Both the position numbers and the translations under genes were made by a program. Shown piece after piece: positions 1 through 7,986 of a DNA stretch of 41,667 bases. Below the pieces are notes generated by a model. That model was not told the DNA's origin. It ran no database searches and saw only the letters and a list, made by a program, of their open reading frames with translations. The stretch is taken from positions 1 to 41,667 of the forward strand of contig NZ_AQXX01000082.1 of the NCBI RefSeq assembly GCF_000376785.1, given 5' to 3'. How positions within the stretch are numbered: position 1 is the stretch's first letter; the number at the start of each line of letters is the position of its first letter. This DNA is from Hahella ganghwensis DSM 17046 (lineage in GTDB: Bacteria; Pseudomonadota; Gammaproteobacteria; Pseudomonadales; Oleiphilaceae).

Positions 1-1
1 C

Positions 2-130
2 AGATACATCAAGCAGGTGTTTGGTTACGACAAAGTCCGCTATCGAGGCTTGGCCAAGAACAAGAGCCGGCCCTATCTGTTGGCGGCCTTCAGCAATCTG
101 CTGATGGCAAGGAAAGAGCTGCAGGTATAG
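2..130 (+). CDS. IS5-family transposase, C-terminal end (cut by window edge)
   Basis: Only the last 42 codons are present; the rest lies outside the window. The visible peptide carries the ending typical of IS5-family DDE transposases: a VRYRGLAKN segment followed by a hydrophobic stretch with alternating Leu/Ala and a short basic tail, then a TAG stop. The family excises and inserts insertion sequences by cut-and-paste chemistry; in the known family the catalytic Glu lies shortly upstream of this tail, so activity cannot be judged here. The IS end itself was not resolved, but a run of seven G starts 29 bases after the stop, exactly where a 103-bp repeat begins, so the element boundary probably lies at or just before that run. 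The element sits at the edge of a region with other signs of rearrangement. Confidence 0.75.
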   Translation, partial: RYIKQVFGYDKVRYRGLAKNKSRPYLLAAFSNLLMARKELQV

Positions 131-158
131 GGGCAGTGAGCCCAGATGACGCCCCACA

Positions 159-261
159 GGGGGGGAAGATCCAAAATGGCCGGAAAAACACTCTGAATAT
201 TCGGCCATATATCGTCGAGAGTTTGAATTACCTCAGAACCTTGGGGTTATTCAGACTCTCC
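159..261. repeat. 103-bp inverted repeat, left copy
   Basis: This segment is the exact reverse complement of the last 103 bases of the window (41565-41667). It starts with seven G and ends just inside the joined PIN fragment; beyond 261 the similarity stops within a few bases. On the minus strand it encodes the last codons of the nuclease-like gene at the right end plus about 69 bases of its downstream sequence, so it is a detached copy of that gene's tail. It lies directly beside the IS5-family transposase end. An IS-mediated duplication or inversion, or an assembly fold-back, would both produce this arrangement. Confidence 0.95.
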
Positions 262-621
262 CTAGATGATCAGCACTCGCACTTATGCGAATTGGGCCTG
301 AGATTAAGAGAGCTAACAGCGGAATCGCTTTCCCAGGTGGCCGTCATGAAAGTAAAGTATGCAGGCCCGAGTACGAATGATGTTTTTGCTCTTTTATTGG
401 CACAACAAGAAGACTGTCCGTTGCTTTCCGGCGATAGGGATCTCCGTGCCGCGGCTGAATCTGAATTGGTCGAAGTACGCGGTACCCTTTGGCTTGTTGA
501 AGAACTTGTGAAGCACGAGTTAATCGATACCAGACAGGCGCATGAAGCATACAACAAAATGGAAGCGGTGGGTCGCAGACTGCCATTGGAAAAAGCCAGA
601 CTAAGATTGGCCGACCTATGA
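262..621 (+). pseudogene. PIN-domain toxin remnant, N-terminus lost
   Basis: The reading frame ending at 621 can be extended back to a GTG at 136, but its first 42 codons are read through the inverted repeat and are not part of the family. The remaining 119 residues resemble the C-terminal two thirds of a PIN-domain protein of the VapC/DUF3368 type. Visible are the third acidic patch with a GDRDLR motif, a VEVRGTLW strand and the C-terminal helical segment with a GRRLP turn. PIN toxins are RNases that use four acidic residues to bind metal; the first Asp, near the N-terminus in this family, is missing, so the product should be inactive. No antitoxin gene is visible beside it. The break coincides with the end of the 103-bp repeat. 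Confidence 0.6.
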
Positions 622-708
622 GTTCTTAGTATGCCACGTGACTCATTTAACCAAGTTCGCGATTCATTGTTAAACAATATATAACCTAGTGCGAAAAGAG
701 AAAGGCAT

Positions 709-1311
709 ATGGAAAAGGTGTTTTATGCTTTAATCGGGGTCGTTGTAGGCATTCTGCTTACATGGTTGAAGGATTGGCTCACTCAAAAGGCTAAGAACAG
801 AAAGGACTCAGAATATTTATGCATCCAAGTTGCCTGCCTGCTAGATCGATTTGTATCCGCGTGTTATGACGTGGTTTGTGACGATGGACTATATCATGGA
901 CAACCAGATGAAAAGGGCTATAGCAGAGTACAAGTTGTCACACCAAGTTTTGAACCCGAAAAGTTAGAGGTAAATTGGAAATCGATACCAACTAACTTGT
1001 TATATGAAGTATTAAGTTATCCTTTACATATAGAAAGTTCTAACTCCGCTATCGACTCTACTTTTGAATATGTGGCGGGCCCTCCTGATTTCTCGGAAGG
1101 CTTTGAGGAACGTCAGTTTCGTTATGCAGAGTTGGGAGTTAAGGCTAGTGAGTTAGCAATAAAGCTCCGAAAATATGGTGGATTGCCTGAGAAAGAAAGT
1201 GAGGATTGGGACCCGATTCAGCATATGAAAGACAAGGTTATACAAATCAAAGAGCGCAGGGAGAAGCGATATCAACAGCAAGAGAAAATGTTCCAAACAC
1301 TATCTGGCTAG
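709..1311 (+). CDS. Membrane-anchored hypothetical protein
   Basis: The 200-residue product is not recognised. It begins with one hydrophobic segment at about residues 5-20, followed at once by basic and polar residues (WLKDWLTQKAKNRKD), which suggests a single N-terminal membrane anchor with a cytoplasmic remainder. The C-terminus, from about residue 165, is strongly charged and probably helical (repeated K, R, E and Q). A purine-rich stretch (agagaaagg) precedes the ATG. Base composition is AT-richer than that of the core-like genes to the right, as expected for island DNA. It stands alone between the PIN remnant and a strong terminator at 1363-1403. Confidence 0.7.
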   Translation: MEKVFYALIGVVVGILLTWLKDWLTQKAKNRKDSEYLCIQVACLLDRFVSACYDVVCDDGLYHGQPDEKGYSRVQVVTPSFEPEKLEVNWKSIPTNLLYEVLSYPLHIESSNSAIDSTFEYVAGPPDFSEGFEERQFRYAELGVKASELAIKLRKYGGLPEKESEDWDPIQHMKDKVIQIKERREKRYQQQEKMFQTLSG

Positions 1312-1362
1312 TTAAGTGAGTACCTAAGGTATTTCTGTGTTGACACTTTTGGGGTAGGCATA

Positions 1363-1403
1363 AAAAAACTGGAACTTCGATTTCTCGTAAGTTCCAGTTT
1401 TTT
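1363..1403. terminator. Bidirectional hairpin terminator
   Basis: A perfect 15-bp stem (1363-1377 with 1389-1403) encloses an 11-base loop; the stem begins with six A and ends with six T, so it has a U-tract in either direction. It can end the 709-1311 gene from the left and transcription of the tRNA-Phe fragment from the right. The distance to the tRNA 3' end (about 17 bases) fits an original tRNA terminator. Confidence 0.9.
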
Positions 1404-1419
1404 GAGGGAATTTAAGTAG

Positions 1420-1464
1420 TGCCCAGAGGCGGAGTCGAACCACCGACACGGGGATTTTCAATCC
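1420..1464 (-). other. tRNA-Phe(GAA) 3' half, putative att-site remnant
   Basis: Read on the minus strand, the segment contains the anticodon loop TTGAAAA, the 3' side of the anticodon stem (TCCCC), the variable loop GTGTC, a T-arm with a five-pair stem around TTCGACT, and the 3' acceptor strand TCTGGGC plus discriminator A. This matches the 3' half of gammaproteobacterial tRNA-Phe. The D-arm and 5' acceptor strand are absent, and no CCA follows. The 3' end of a tRNA gene is the usual crossover site of tyrosine-recombinase integrative elements. By the standard layout, the element side would be at higher coordinates and the old chromosome, with the tRNA terminator, at lower coordinates. No integrase gene is seen here. 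Confidence 0.75.
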
Positions 1465-1867
1465 ACCCCTGATTCTTCAAATAGATTAGGGAAAATACCT
1501 GTGTGGACATTATGTGGACACACATGAGAATTTAGGCGCTTTGGTACCTATCAGGTATTGTCTAATCTATTGAATATAAGGGAATAAGTTCTAGAAAATA
1601 CAATAAAGGAAAGGACACAGCATCCATGCTGTGTCCTGCAATATGCGATTTCCGTTGCCAAATCCTATGGCGTCACAATCATCCTTGCCGCGTCCCTGCT
1701 CCGTATCCTTACGTGTTAGTTTGCGTCCTTGCGAGATTAATATTAGGCAAATTGTCGCGTCGGAAAAAGTCTATATCTCCGCAATGACTGTGCGACATGT
1801 CTTACATCAGCTTTTTCGTTCGAGATGCCCCGTTTTATCGATGGTTTTACGAGGTTTTGTGCACCTG
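1465..1867. other. Non-coding stretch next to the tRNA remnant, with a hairpin
   Basis: I see no convincing gene. Two near-identical GTGGACA words spaced about 11 bases apart occur near 1482-1500, the kind of short repeat that can be an arm-type integrase site, but this is only a suggestion. A hairpin of 11 paired bases with a four-base loop lies at 1612-1637. Read on the minus strand it is followed by a T-rich run and could end trkH transcription about 230 bases after its stop codon. Short ORFs across this stretch have no family resemblance. Confidence 0.5.
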
Positions 1868-3316
1868 TCAGCCTTTCCAGAAAGTCCTGGTAAATAGAAT
1901 CATGACCGCCAGAAACTCCAGTCTTCCAAGCAGCATGCCGATTGTCAGTAACCACTTGGCGCTGCTTTCTATGTTCTGAAAATTGCCAGCCGGACCAATC
2001 AGATCACCAAGTCCTGGTCCCACATTCATTAAGGCGGTGGATGCTCCGGTGATGCTGGTAATGAAATCCAGTCCGGTCAACGACAGCAGGAAAGTCAGCA
2101 CAATGAGCGTTGTCATCAGGAAAAACAGGAAGGCGATACAGGACTGGATAATGTCATCGCTGACCGTTCGCCCCCCAAACTTACTGGCAATGACGGCATT
2201 GGGGTGCACGGACTTGACCAGTTGTGTTTTCAGCATGATAAAGAATATCTGGCAGCGGAAAATTTTGACGCCTCCGCTGGTAGAACCGGAGCAGCCACCG
2301 ATAAAAGTCAGGAAAAAGAATAATACGACGGCGGCATTACCCCAGTGTGAGTAATCGGCACTGGCGAATCCGGTGGTTGTGACAACGGAGGTGACGTTCA
2401 AGGCACTGAGAGTGAAGGCGTCCCAGAAATCCATCTTATCTTTGAGCTCAAGATCAACGGCCAGTACCAGTGATACCCCCAATAGCAAGCCGATGAGTCC
2501 TTTGATCTGGATATCATTGAAGTGGACGAGGTTGCGGTGGGACCACACGCGGAAGTACAACAAAAATGGGATAGAGCCGGCAATCATAAATATTGTGCAT
2601 ATCCATTGCAGGAGCTTTGAATCAAACTGCCCGAAGGATGCGTCTGAGGTCGAGAACCCGCCCGTGGAGACGGTCGTCATGGCATGGTTAATGGCATTGA
2701 ACGGAGACATGCCGCCAAGCATGTAGGCGATTGCGCAAAGTACGGATAATGCCAGATAGGCGATAATGATCCCGACCAGCATCTGGTGCGCCCGCGGGGT
2801 GGCTTTCTCAGACCAGTCTGATGATTCCGTCTGGAACAGGCGCATGCCGCCGACTTTCAGGGAAGGCAGAATCGCAATAGCCATACCGATAATACCGATA
2901 CCGCCAAACCACTGAAGAATCGAGCGCCATAGCAGAATGTCGTGGGGCGTGTCGTCGAGCCCGGACATTACCGTGGAACCAGTGGTGGTCAAAGCAGATA
3001 CGGTTTCGAATACCGCGTCCGTAAAACCGAGGGGATTGTGCATTAACAGAAAAGGCAGTAGCCCAAATATTGGCACGATAAACCAGGCGCCACTGGTAAT
3101 AATGAACAGTTGCTTGGAAATCAGCCGTTCAACCCCTTCGCCACTGGCAATGTAGCAGACTGCTGAACCAAGTAGTGTCACACAGGCGCTGATACTGAAT
3201 CCTTTGAAATGGACGGGCTCTCCAAAGAGATATAATGTCAGCGGCAACAACATCAGGATGCCAAGTACGAGCAGGGCAATCGACAGGAGTCGGAACAAGG
3301 GTTTGAATAGAAGCAT
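1868..3316 (-). CDS. trkH: Trk system potassium uptake protein TrkH
   Basis: A 482-residue polytopic membrane protein, the usual length of TrkH. TrkH forms the K+-conducting channel in the inner membrane and works with the NAD/ATP-binding gating protein TrkA. The four pore loops are visible: TTTGS at 110-114, VSTGG at 216-220, VTTTG at 312-316 and MNVGP at 430-434, each supplying the filter glycine. A GCSGSTSGG turn near 341-349 is also typical. The ATG at 3316 leads directly into the first hydrophobic helix, supporting this start. No trkA gene is adjacent, so the subunit must be encoded elsewhere. An Lrp-type regulator gene lies upstream on the same strand with a gap of 64 bases; there is no evidence that it controls trkH. 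The paralogue TrkI cannot be excluded by eye. Confidence 0.95.
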   Translation of the reverse strand: MLLFKPLFRLLSIALLVLGILMLLPLTLYLFGEPVHFKGFSISACVTLLGSAVCYIASGEGVERLISKQLFIITSGAWFIVPIFGLLPFLLMHNPLGFTDAVFETVSALTTTGSTVMSGLDDTPHDILLWRSILQWFGGIGIIGMAIAILPSLKVGGMRLFQTESSDWSEKATPRAHQMLVGIIIAYLALSVLCAIAYMLGGMSPFNAINHAMTTVSTGGFSTSDASFGQFDSKLLQWICTIFMIAGSIPFLLYFRVWSHRNLVHFNDIQIKGLIGLLLGVSLVLAVDLELKDKMDFWDAFTLSALNVTSVVTTTGFASADYSHWGNAAVVLFFFLTFIGGCSGSTSGGVKIFRCQIFFIMLKTQLVKSVHPNAVIASKFGGRTVSDDIIQSCIAFLFFLMTTLIVLTFLLSLTGLDFITSITGASTALMNVGPGLGDLIGPAGNFQNIESSAKWLLTIGMLLGRLEFLAVMILFTRTFWKG

Positions 3317-3380
3317 CTGGCCACATCCTGTTTTAGGGCAGATCTATTAAAGCGATCATGGTGCAGGGAGGAGTTACCGG

Positions 3381-3851
3381 TTATTCGTTGATAAATTCCA
3401 TTAACACCACATGGGTTTTGATGTGCCCGACACCTTCAATGTTAGAAATGGTATTCCGAACCTGCTGGATACGATCCATGGATTTTGCCTTTACGGTCAG
3501 CATCATATCAGTATCTCCGGCCACCCCGTGACACACTTTGATTTCCGGGATTCGCCGCAGTTGGCGGGCGATTTCCTCGCATTGTGTGTTGTTATAGCTG
3601 ATTTCCAGGTAAACGGTGACGTCATCCTGCGCTCCGGAATTCAGAAGAACCTGGTAGCCACGGATAATGCCGGTTTCCTCCAGCTTTCTAATGCGATCAG
3701 TGACAGCAGAGCGGGACAGGTTTACTTTTTCGGCAATGGAGGAAACAGACTGCCTGGCGTTTTCACGCAACAACTCGATTATCTTTTCGTCAAAACGATC
3801 CACTTTGGCCTCGGAACAAGGTGCCGGAAGATCACGCATTCTGGCGGTCAT
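3381..3851 (-). CDS. Lrp/AsnC-family transcriptional regulator
   Basis: The 156-residue protein has the family layout: an N-terminal winged helix-turn-helix at about residues 18-70, with the recognition region SAIVKVNLSRSAV-like in character (here SRSAVTDRIRKLEETGII), and a C-terminal RAM ligand-binding domain at about 80-150 with the conserved GxxDM turn (GDTDMMLTV). Such proteins bind amino acids and act as dimers or octamers on DNA. The gene is transcribed away from the YjeH-type permease at 4002, sharing a 150-base intergenic region, the common arrangement for a regulator controlling a neighbouring amino-acid transporter; that link is an inference. A second ATG four codons in is an alternative start. 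Confidence 0.92.
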   Translation of the reverse strand: MTARMRDLPAPCSEAKVDRFDEKIIELLRENARQSVSSIAEKVNLSRSAVTDRIRKLEETGIIRGYQVLLNSGAQDDVTVYLEISYNNTQCEEIARQLRRIPEIKVCHGVAGDTDMMLTVKAKSMDRIQQVRNTISNIEGVGHIKTHVVLMEFINE

Positions 3852-4001
3852 TTACGACAAATTGCAAGTAGAAGATACGCTAATCTAAGCCTCTGACAGC
3901 CTGGGTCCGATGGCATCGAAATACCAGACCATTGTAGCCGAATTCTCCGTGTTTATTGTCAGTCTGTATTACCACTAATCCGGCGATAAGGAAAACTTCG
4001 C

Positions 4002-5280
4002 ATGACCGAACTAAAGCCGACGCTCACCCTCATGCAGGGTCTTGGGTTATTAACATCCGCGTTACTAGGCACAGGTGTTTTTATGTTGCCGGAGCTGACC
4101 GTCAGAACAGCGGGAACCAGTGCTCTTTGGGGTTGGCTGGTGCTGATTCTGGCGATTTTGCCCGTGGCTCTGTCGTTTGGGCAGTTAGGGCGACGTTATC
4201 CCCATGCCGGTGGTGCCTCTCACTTTGTTGAAATGGCTTTTGGACGTATTCAGGGACGTATCGTCGGCTGGTTGTTTTTGGCGTTGCTGCCAGTGGGATT
4301 ACCCGCTGCGATGGAAATGGCCATATGGTTTCTGGACAGTTTAATCAGTATGTCCGAGTTTCAGCAGGTGGTAGCCAAGGTAGTGCTGCTATTGCTGATA
4401 CTGGCGGTGAATCTGAGGGGGATCAGGCTATCCGGAGCCATCCAGACGATAATCTCCGTGACGGTTTGCAGTGTGATTTTTCTGCTTACCTGGTTGGCTT
4501 TGACTGATACAGGGCCAGAGGCGGTTCACCAATATCACCCCTTTGACGTGTCAGGGATTGAACTGGGAGCCGTTGCGGCTGCCGCGGCACTGGCGTTCTG
4601 GAGCTTTATCGGTGTCGAGGCCCTGGCGCATGTTTCGGCTGAGTTTCGTAATCCTCAGCGCGATTTTCCGCTGGCTCTGGTCATCGGGGTGCTGGTTGTC
4701 GGACTGGTCTACGCCCTGGGTACCTGGCTGGTACTTTCCTACCCGGATGCACATACTCCCGATACACCGGCAATGGTCGTGTTGTTTGATCGCCTGATTG
4801 GATCATGGGGTGGTTTGTGTATTGGCCTGTTCGGGTTTCTGTCCTGTATAGCGACGATGAACATCTATCACGCCAGTACTTCCCGCATGCTCTGGAGTCT
4901 GGCCAGCATCTGGAGATGCTCCTCGGGTGCTTGAAAAACTGAATCGGCAACAGGTTCCAGCCAACAGTGTCATGACGATGACGGTTGTGTGCTTGCTCAG
5001 CATTCTGTTGTCCAGTCATCTTAAGGTTTCTCTGGAAGGACTGATCATGTTGGCCAATGGCATTATCGTGCTGGTCTATATCATGACCATGATGGCGGCC
5101 ATCAAACTGTTATCCCGACGCCACAAACTCATGGCGGCGATGGGCATGATCATCTGTTTATGGCTGGCATACACTCTGGCGGCCTCCATGCTTTATGCCG
5201 GGGTGTTGTATGCCTTGCTTTGGTTGTGGTTCCGAAGACAGACCCTAAGCCAGGCCAACCTGATGGGAGATGGTGCCTGA
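4002..5280 (+). pseudogene. APC-family amino acid permease (YjeH-like), frameshifted
   Basis: Two overlapping reading frames (4002-4934 and, shifted by +1, up to 5280) together give a protein of about 425 residues resembling E. coli YjeH, an amino-acid exporter of the APC superfamily. The first part holds TM1-8, with the family's GTGVF motif at about 24-28 in TM1 and an EFRNPQRDFP loop near residue 215. The second part carries the last TM helices, starting from a segment reading DAPRVLEKLNRQQVP in the new frame. The frame changes between about 4900 and 4925, with no slippery heptamer that I can see. One extra base or a two-base loss explains it: either a true inactivating mutation or a sequencing error. 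An AAGGAAA ribosome site precedes the ATG. It is divergent from an Lrp-type regulator. Confidence 0.85.
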
Positions 5281-5497
5281 AGCTTTGACCGTGACCTTGG
5301 CACAGTTAGATTAGCGGCTAGATACATAACCTGAGGAATTCTTTCTGAAACTTAATGGGGTCGGCAGTTGACAGTATATGAAGGCGTTGAGATCCTCATT
5401 GCCATCAGCTCATATAAAAGACCCTGTCAGCCTCTCTGCAGCGTCATGACCGAATGTCATCCGGGAGGCCAGGGTTTCAAGGCAATAGGTATCAAAA

Positions 5498-6730
5498 GTG
5501 CGAATCGATCTCTTGCGGCCGGTCGTCAAAGCCGTGCTTGTTTTATCCACATTCAGTGTTGCCTCCTTGACGTGGGCAAATGACAACTTCCAGCAGTGTG
5601 TTGAGGATCTACAGGATAAAGCTAGAGCCCACGGCATATCCAATACGACCGTTGACCAGGTACTGGCCGGAGTCAATTACCTGGACCGGGTCATTGAACT
5701 CGATCGTCGTCAGCCGGAGTTCACCACCCCATTTTCTGAGTATCTTGGGCTAAGGGTAACCGAACAGAGGGTTCAGAAGGGCCGGGAGCTTTATCGTCAG
5801 CACCAGGACCTGCTGCAGCGGGTAACTCGTGAAACCGGTGTGCCCGGTCACTACCTGGTGGCTTTCTGGGGCCTGGAAACCAACTATGGCAGCTATTTCG
5901 GTAAAATGTCGACGCTGGATTCCCTGGCCACTCTGGCCTGCGATCCCCGGCGAAGTGAATACTTCACCGGTGAGTTAATGGCGGCTCTGCAGATTATCGA
6001 TAGTGGGGATATTGAAGCAGAACGTATGCAGGGTTCTTGGGCTGGTGCTCTGGGGCATGTGCAGTTTATGCCATCGGTATTTCTTCGCTACGCTCGAGAT
6101 GCCGATCAGGACGGTGCCCGGGATCTCTGGGGCAGCATTCCCGATGCCATGCTCTCAGCCGGAACCTTTCTCAAGGGAATTGGCTGGGAGAGTGGTCTGC
6201 GCTGGGGACGTGAAGTCCTGTTGCCGAAAACGTTCAGCTATCAGATGGCCGGTTTGGGGCAAACCAAATCCCTGGCAGAATGGCGGGAGTTTGGCCTGAC
6301 CGATGCCTTTGGACGAGCATTGCCCGATGTGGATGTCAAAGCCTCCTTGCTGGTGCCTGCCGGACATGAAGGACCCGCATTTCTTGTCTATGATAATTTT
6401 GACGTGATCATGCGCTGGAATCGTTCTGAGTTTTATGCCCTGGCCGTTGGCCATTTGGCTGACAGAATCGCCGGGGCCGGTGCACTGCAAAATCCACCCC
6501 CTTCAGATTCCCCCCGCCTGAGTCGTCAGATTGTGCTTGAGTTGCAGGAAAAACTGATTGCCAATGGCGTCGATCCTGGTGCGCTCGATGGCATTCTGGG
6601 ACCGGCAACGCGAAAGGCATTACGGGAATATCAACATCAGAAGGGGTTGGTGGCAGATGGATTTCCTGATTCAACCACCTTTGCAAAACTGGGGGTCGCT
6701 TTTCCACAACAGGAGCAACAGAAACAGTAG
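5498..6730 (+). CDS. Lytic murein transglycosylase, MltB/GH103 type, with peptidoglycan-binding domain
   Basis: The 410-residue product starts at a GTG and begins with a signal peptide ending near residue 27 (TWA). There is no lipobox, so it should be a soluble periplasmic enzyme, unlike lipid-anchored MltB. The SLT_2 catalytic domain covers about 30-330; the catalytic glutamate is E127 in FWGLETNYG, followed by the family signature GHVQFMPS. A PG_binding_1 domain lies at about 340-402, with the DGILGPATRKALREYQ motif. The enzyme cleaves the MurNAc-GlcNAc bond of peptidoglycan to a 1,6-anhydro product. It stands as a single gene. The 217-base gap upstream shows no other convincing gene. Confidence 0.93.
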   Translation: MRIDLLRPVVKAVLVLSTFSVASLTWANDNFQQCVEDLQDKARAHGISNTTVDQVLAGVNYLDRVIELDRRQPEFTTPFSEYLGLRVTEQRVQKGRELYRQHQDLLQRVTRETGVPGHYLVAFWGLETNYGSYFGKMSTLDSLATLACDPRRSEYFTGELMAALQIIDSGDIEAERMQGSWAGALGHVQFMPSVFLRYARDADQDGARDLWGSIPDAMLSAGTFLKGIGWESGLRWGREVLLPKTFSYQMAGLGQTKSLAEWREFGLTDAFGRALPDVDVKASLLVPAGHEGPAFLVYDNFDVIMRWNRSEFYALAVGHLADRIAGAGALQNPPPSDSPRLSRQIVLELQEKLIANGVDPGALDGILGPATRKALREYQHQKGLVADGFPDSTTFAKLGVAFPQQEQQKQ

Positions 6731-6780
6731 CTCACCTGAGCTGGTTTTTCCCTGCTGCAATAGTGTCGACATCGCCAATG

Positions 6781-6812
6781 AGGGCTTCGGTTCGGAATCA
6801 AACCGAAGCCCT
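6781..6812. terminator. Hairpin between convergent genes
   Basis: A perfect 12-bp stem (6781-6792 with 6801-6812) around an 8-base loop lies between the transglycosylase gene and the convergent lipoprotein gene. There is no T-run on either side, so classical rho-independent termination is uncertain; the position and stem strength still fit a shared transcription end or RNA 3' stabiliser. Confidence 0.6.
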
Positions 6813-6835
6813 TGGCCTGTAAAGACCCTAGCTTG

Positions 6836-7906
6836 TTAAAGTACGCGTGACTCTGCTTCAGCCTGTATCATCAGACAGGCGTCAGGGTCATTGAGATCAA
6901 TCCCCAGAGATACGCGGCTTAGTTGATTTCCGAAAGAGGAATGCAAATCAAACAGCATGCCTTTTTCGGTAACCAGAATGTCTTCCCCATTGAACCAGGG
7001 ACCATTCCCGAACGCCAGGGATGTCGGACTCTCGAATCCAAAGGTGGGTGAAGAGTAAATGACAGGGAAGGTTTCCTCACCGGTATCCGGCCGTGTGTAG
7101 GAAGCCACATAGTGGATTCTGCCGCTGATAAAGTTCGTCAGTGCGACACCGCCGCAATAAGTCTGGATATCATCCACAATCGCCCTGGGGGCTTCCCACA
7201 TCACAGTTTCGTTCAGTACCTGGTTGCCATCTCGGTCATTGACATAAATGGGGACATTGTCATTGCCATCGATCGCAAACCGCTTCACCTTCTGACCGTC
7301 TGAAACGTAAAGGTACTGGCCGGCAATTTTGAGCCCGTTTGCGGAGCTCAACCCGTGATTGGGACCTATCCAGTTTTTGGTAAAGCTGCGGATACGTGGT
7401 GTGTCACCGCTGAAATCCAGATTAACCCGAGCAATGCCGGATGTGGCGAAGAAATTAGTATCAGCAATGAGCAAATCACCTTTTGGGGTGAATGCCATAC
7501 CGTTAGGAATCGAGAGAGAGTCCATAGGATCATTGCTGGAAGGGGAAATCACCCGAAAGCGGTAGTCTGGTTCATCCAGGTTGGCGGCAAAAAGATAATT
7601 GTTTTTGAACACAAACCAGGTGCGTTTCTCACAGGCCGTGAATACCCAGTTTTTATGCTGAGTCAGGCCAGTAAAGGTGCAGGAAAAATCAGGAAACAGA
7701 GAGCGTTTACTATAACTGCTATTACCGTTCTGATCTGTTTCCCGGGTGACCTGGAAGACGCCATTTCCACCGGTAACCAGTAGGTCGCCATTACTGGCGA
7801 ACATCAGGTTTTCGGCGTCAGGCACGTCTACAATATGTTCTTTTTCGATACAGCCACTCAACAATGTGGCAGAGGTTAACAACGCAACACAATACTTGGT
7901 CGACAT
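6836..7906 (-). CDS. Lipoprotein with SMP-30/NHL-like beta-propeller
   Basis: The 356-residue protein has a lipoprotein signal with lipobox LLSGC (Cys at 19), so it is lipidated and sits on a periplasmic membrane face. The mature part contains repeated blade-like motifs: NGDLLVTGGNGVFQV near 39, PNGMAFTPKGDLLIADT near 133, SSANGLKIAGQYLYVSDG near 188 and SPTSLAFGNG near 296. These resemble the repeats of SMP-30/gluconolactonase/NHL six-bladed propellers. No enzymatic residue set can be assigned. It is a single gene, convergent with the transglycosylase and in tandem with, but 80 bases from, the end of trpA on the same strand. Substrate or partner is unknown. Confidence 0.75.
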   Translation of the reverse strand: MSTKYCVALLTSATLLSGCIEKEHIVDVPDAENLMFASNGDLLVTGGNGVFQVTRETDQNGNSSYSKRSLFPDFSCTFTGLTQHKNWVFTACEKRTWFVFKNNYLFAANLDEPDYRFRVISPSSNDPMDSLSIPNGMAFTPKGDLLIADTNFFATSGIARVNLDFSGDTPRIRSFTKNWIGPNHGLSSANGLKIAGQYLYVSDGQKVKRFAIDGNDNVPIYVNDRDGNQVLNETVMWEAPRAIVDDIQTYCGGVALTNFISGRIHYVASYTRPDTGEETFPVIYSSPTFGFESPTSLAFGNGPWFNGEDILVTEKGMLFDLHSSFGNQLSRVSLGIDLNDPDACLMIQAEAESRVL

Positions 7907-7986
7907 GTTTTTCTAGTCCCTTATGTTATTTTTTATGTGGGTCGGCTGACCCACGAAGGGACACATTATTAGGTAAACCGTCGCGC

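Noticed and set aside
4895-4940. Programmed ribosomal frameshift in the permease gene
   Set aside because: No slippery heptamer or stimulatory structure was seen, and this family does not use frameshifting; a mutation or read error is simpler.
5368-5583. 71-codon frame before the lytic transglycosylase
   Set aside because: It overlaps the start of the clear transglycosylase gene in another frame and resembles nothing.
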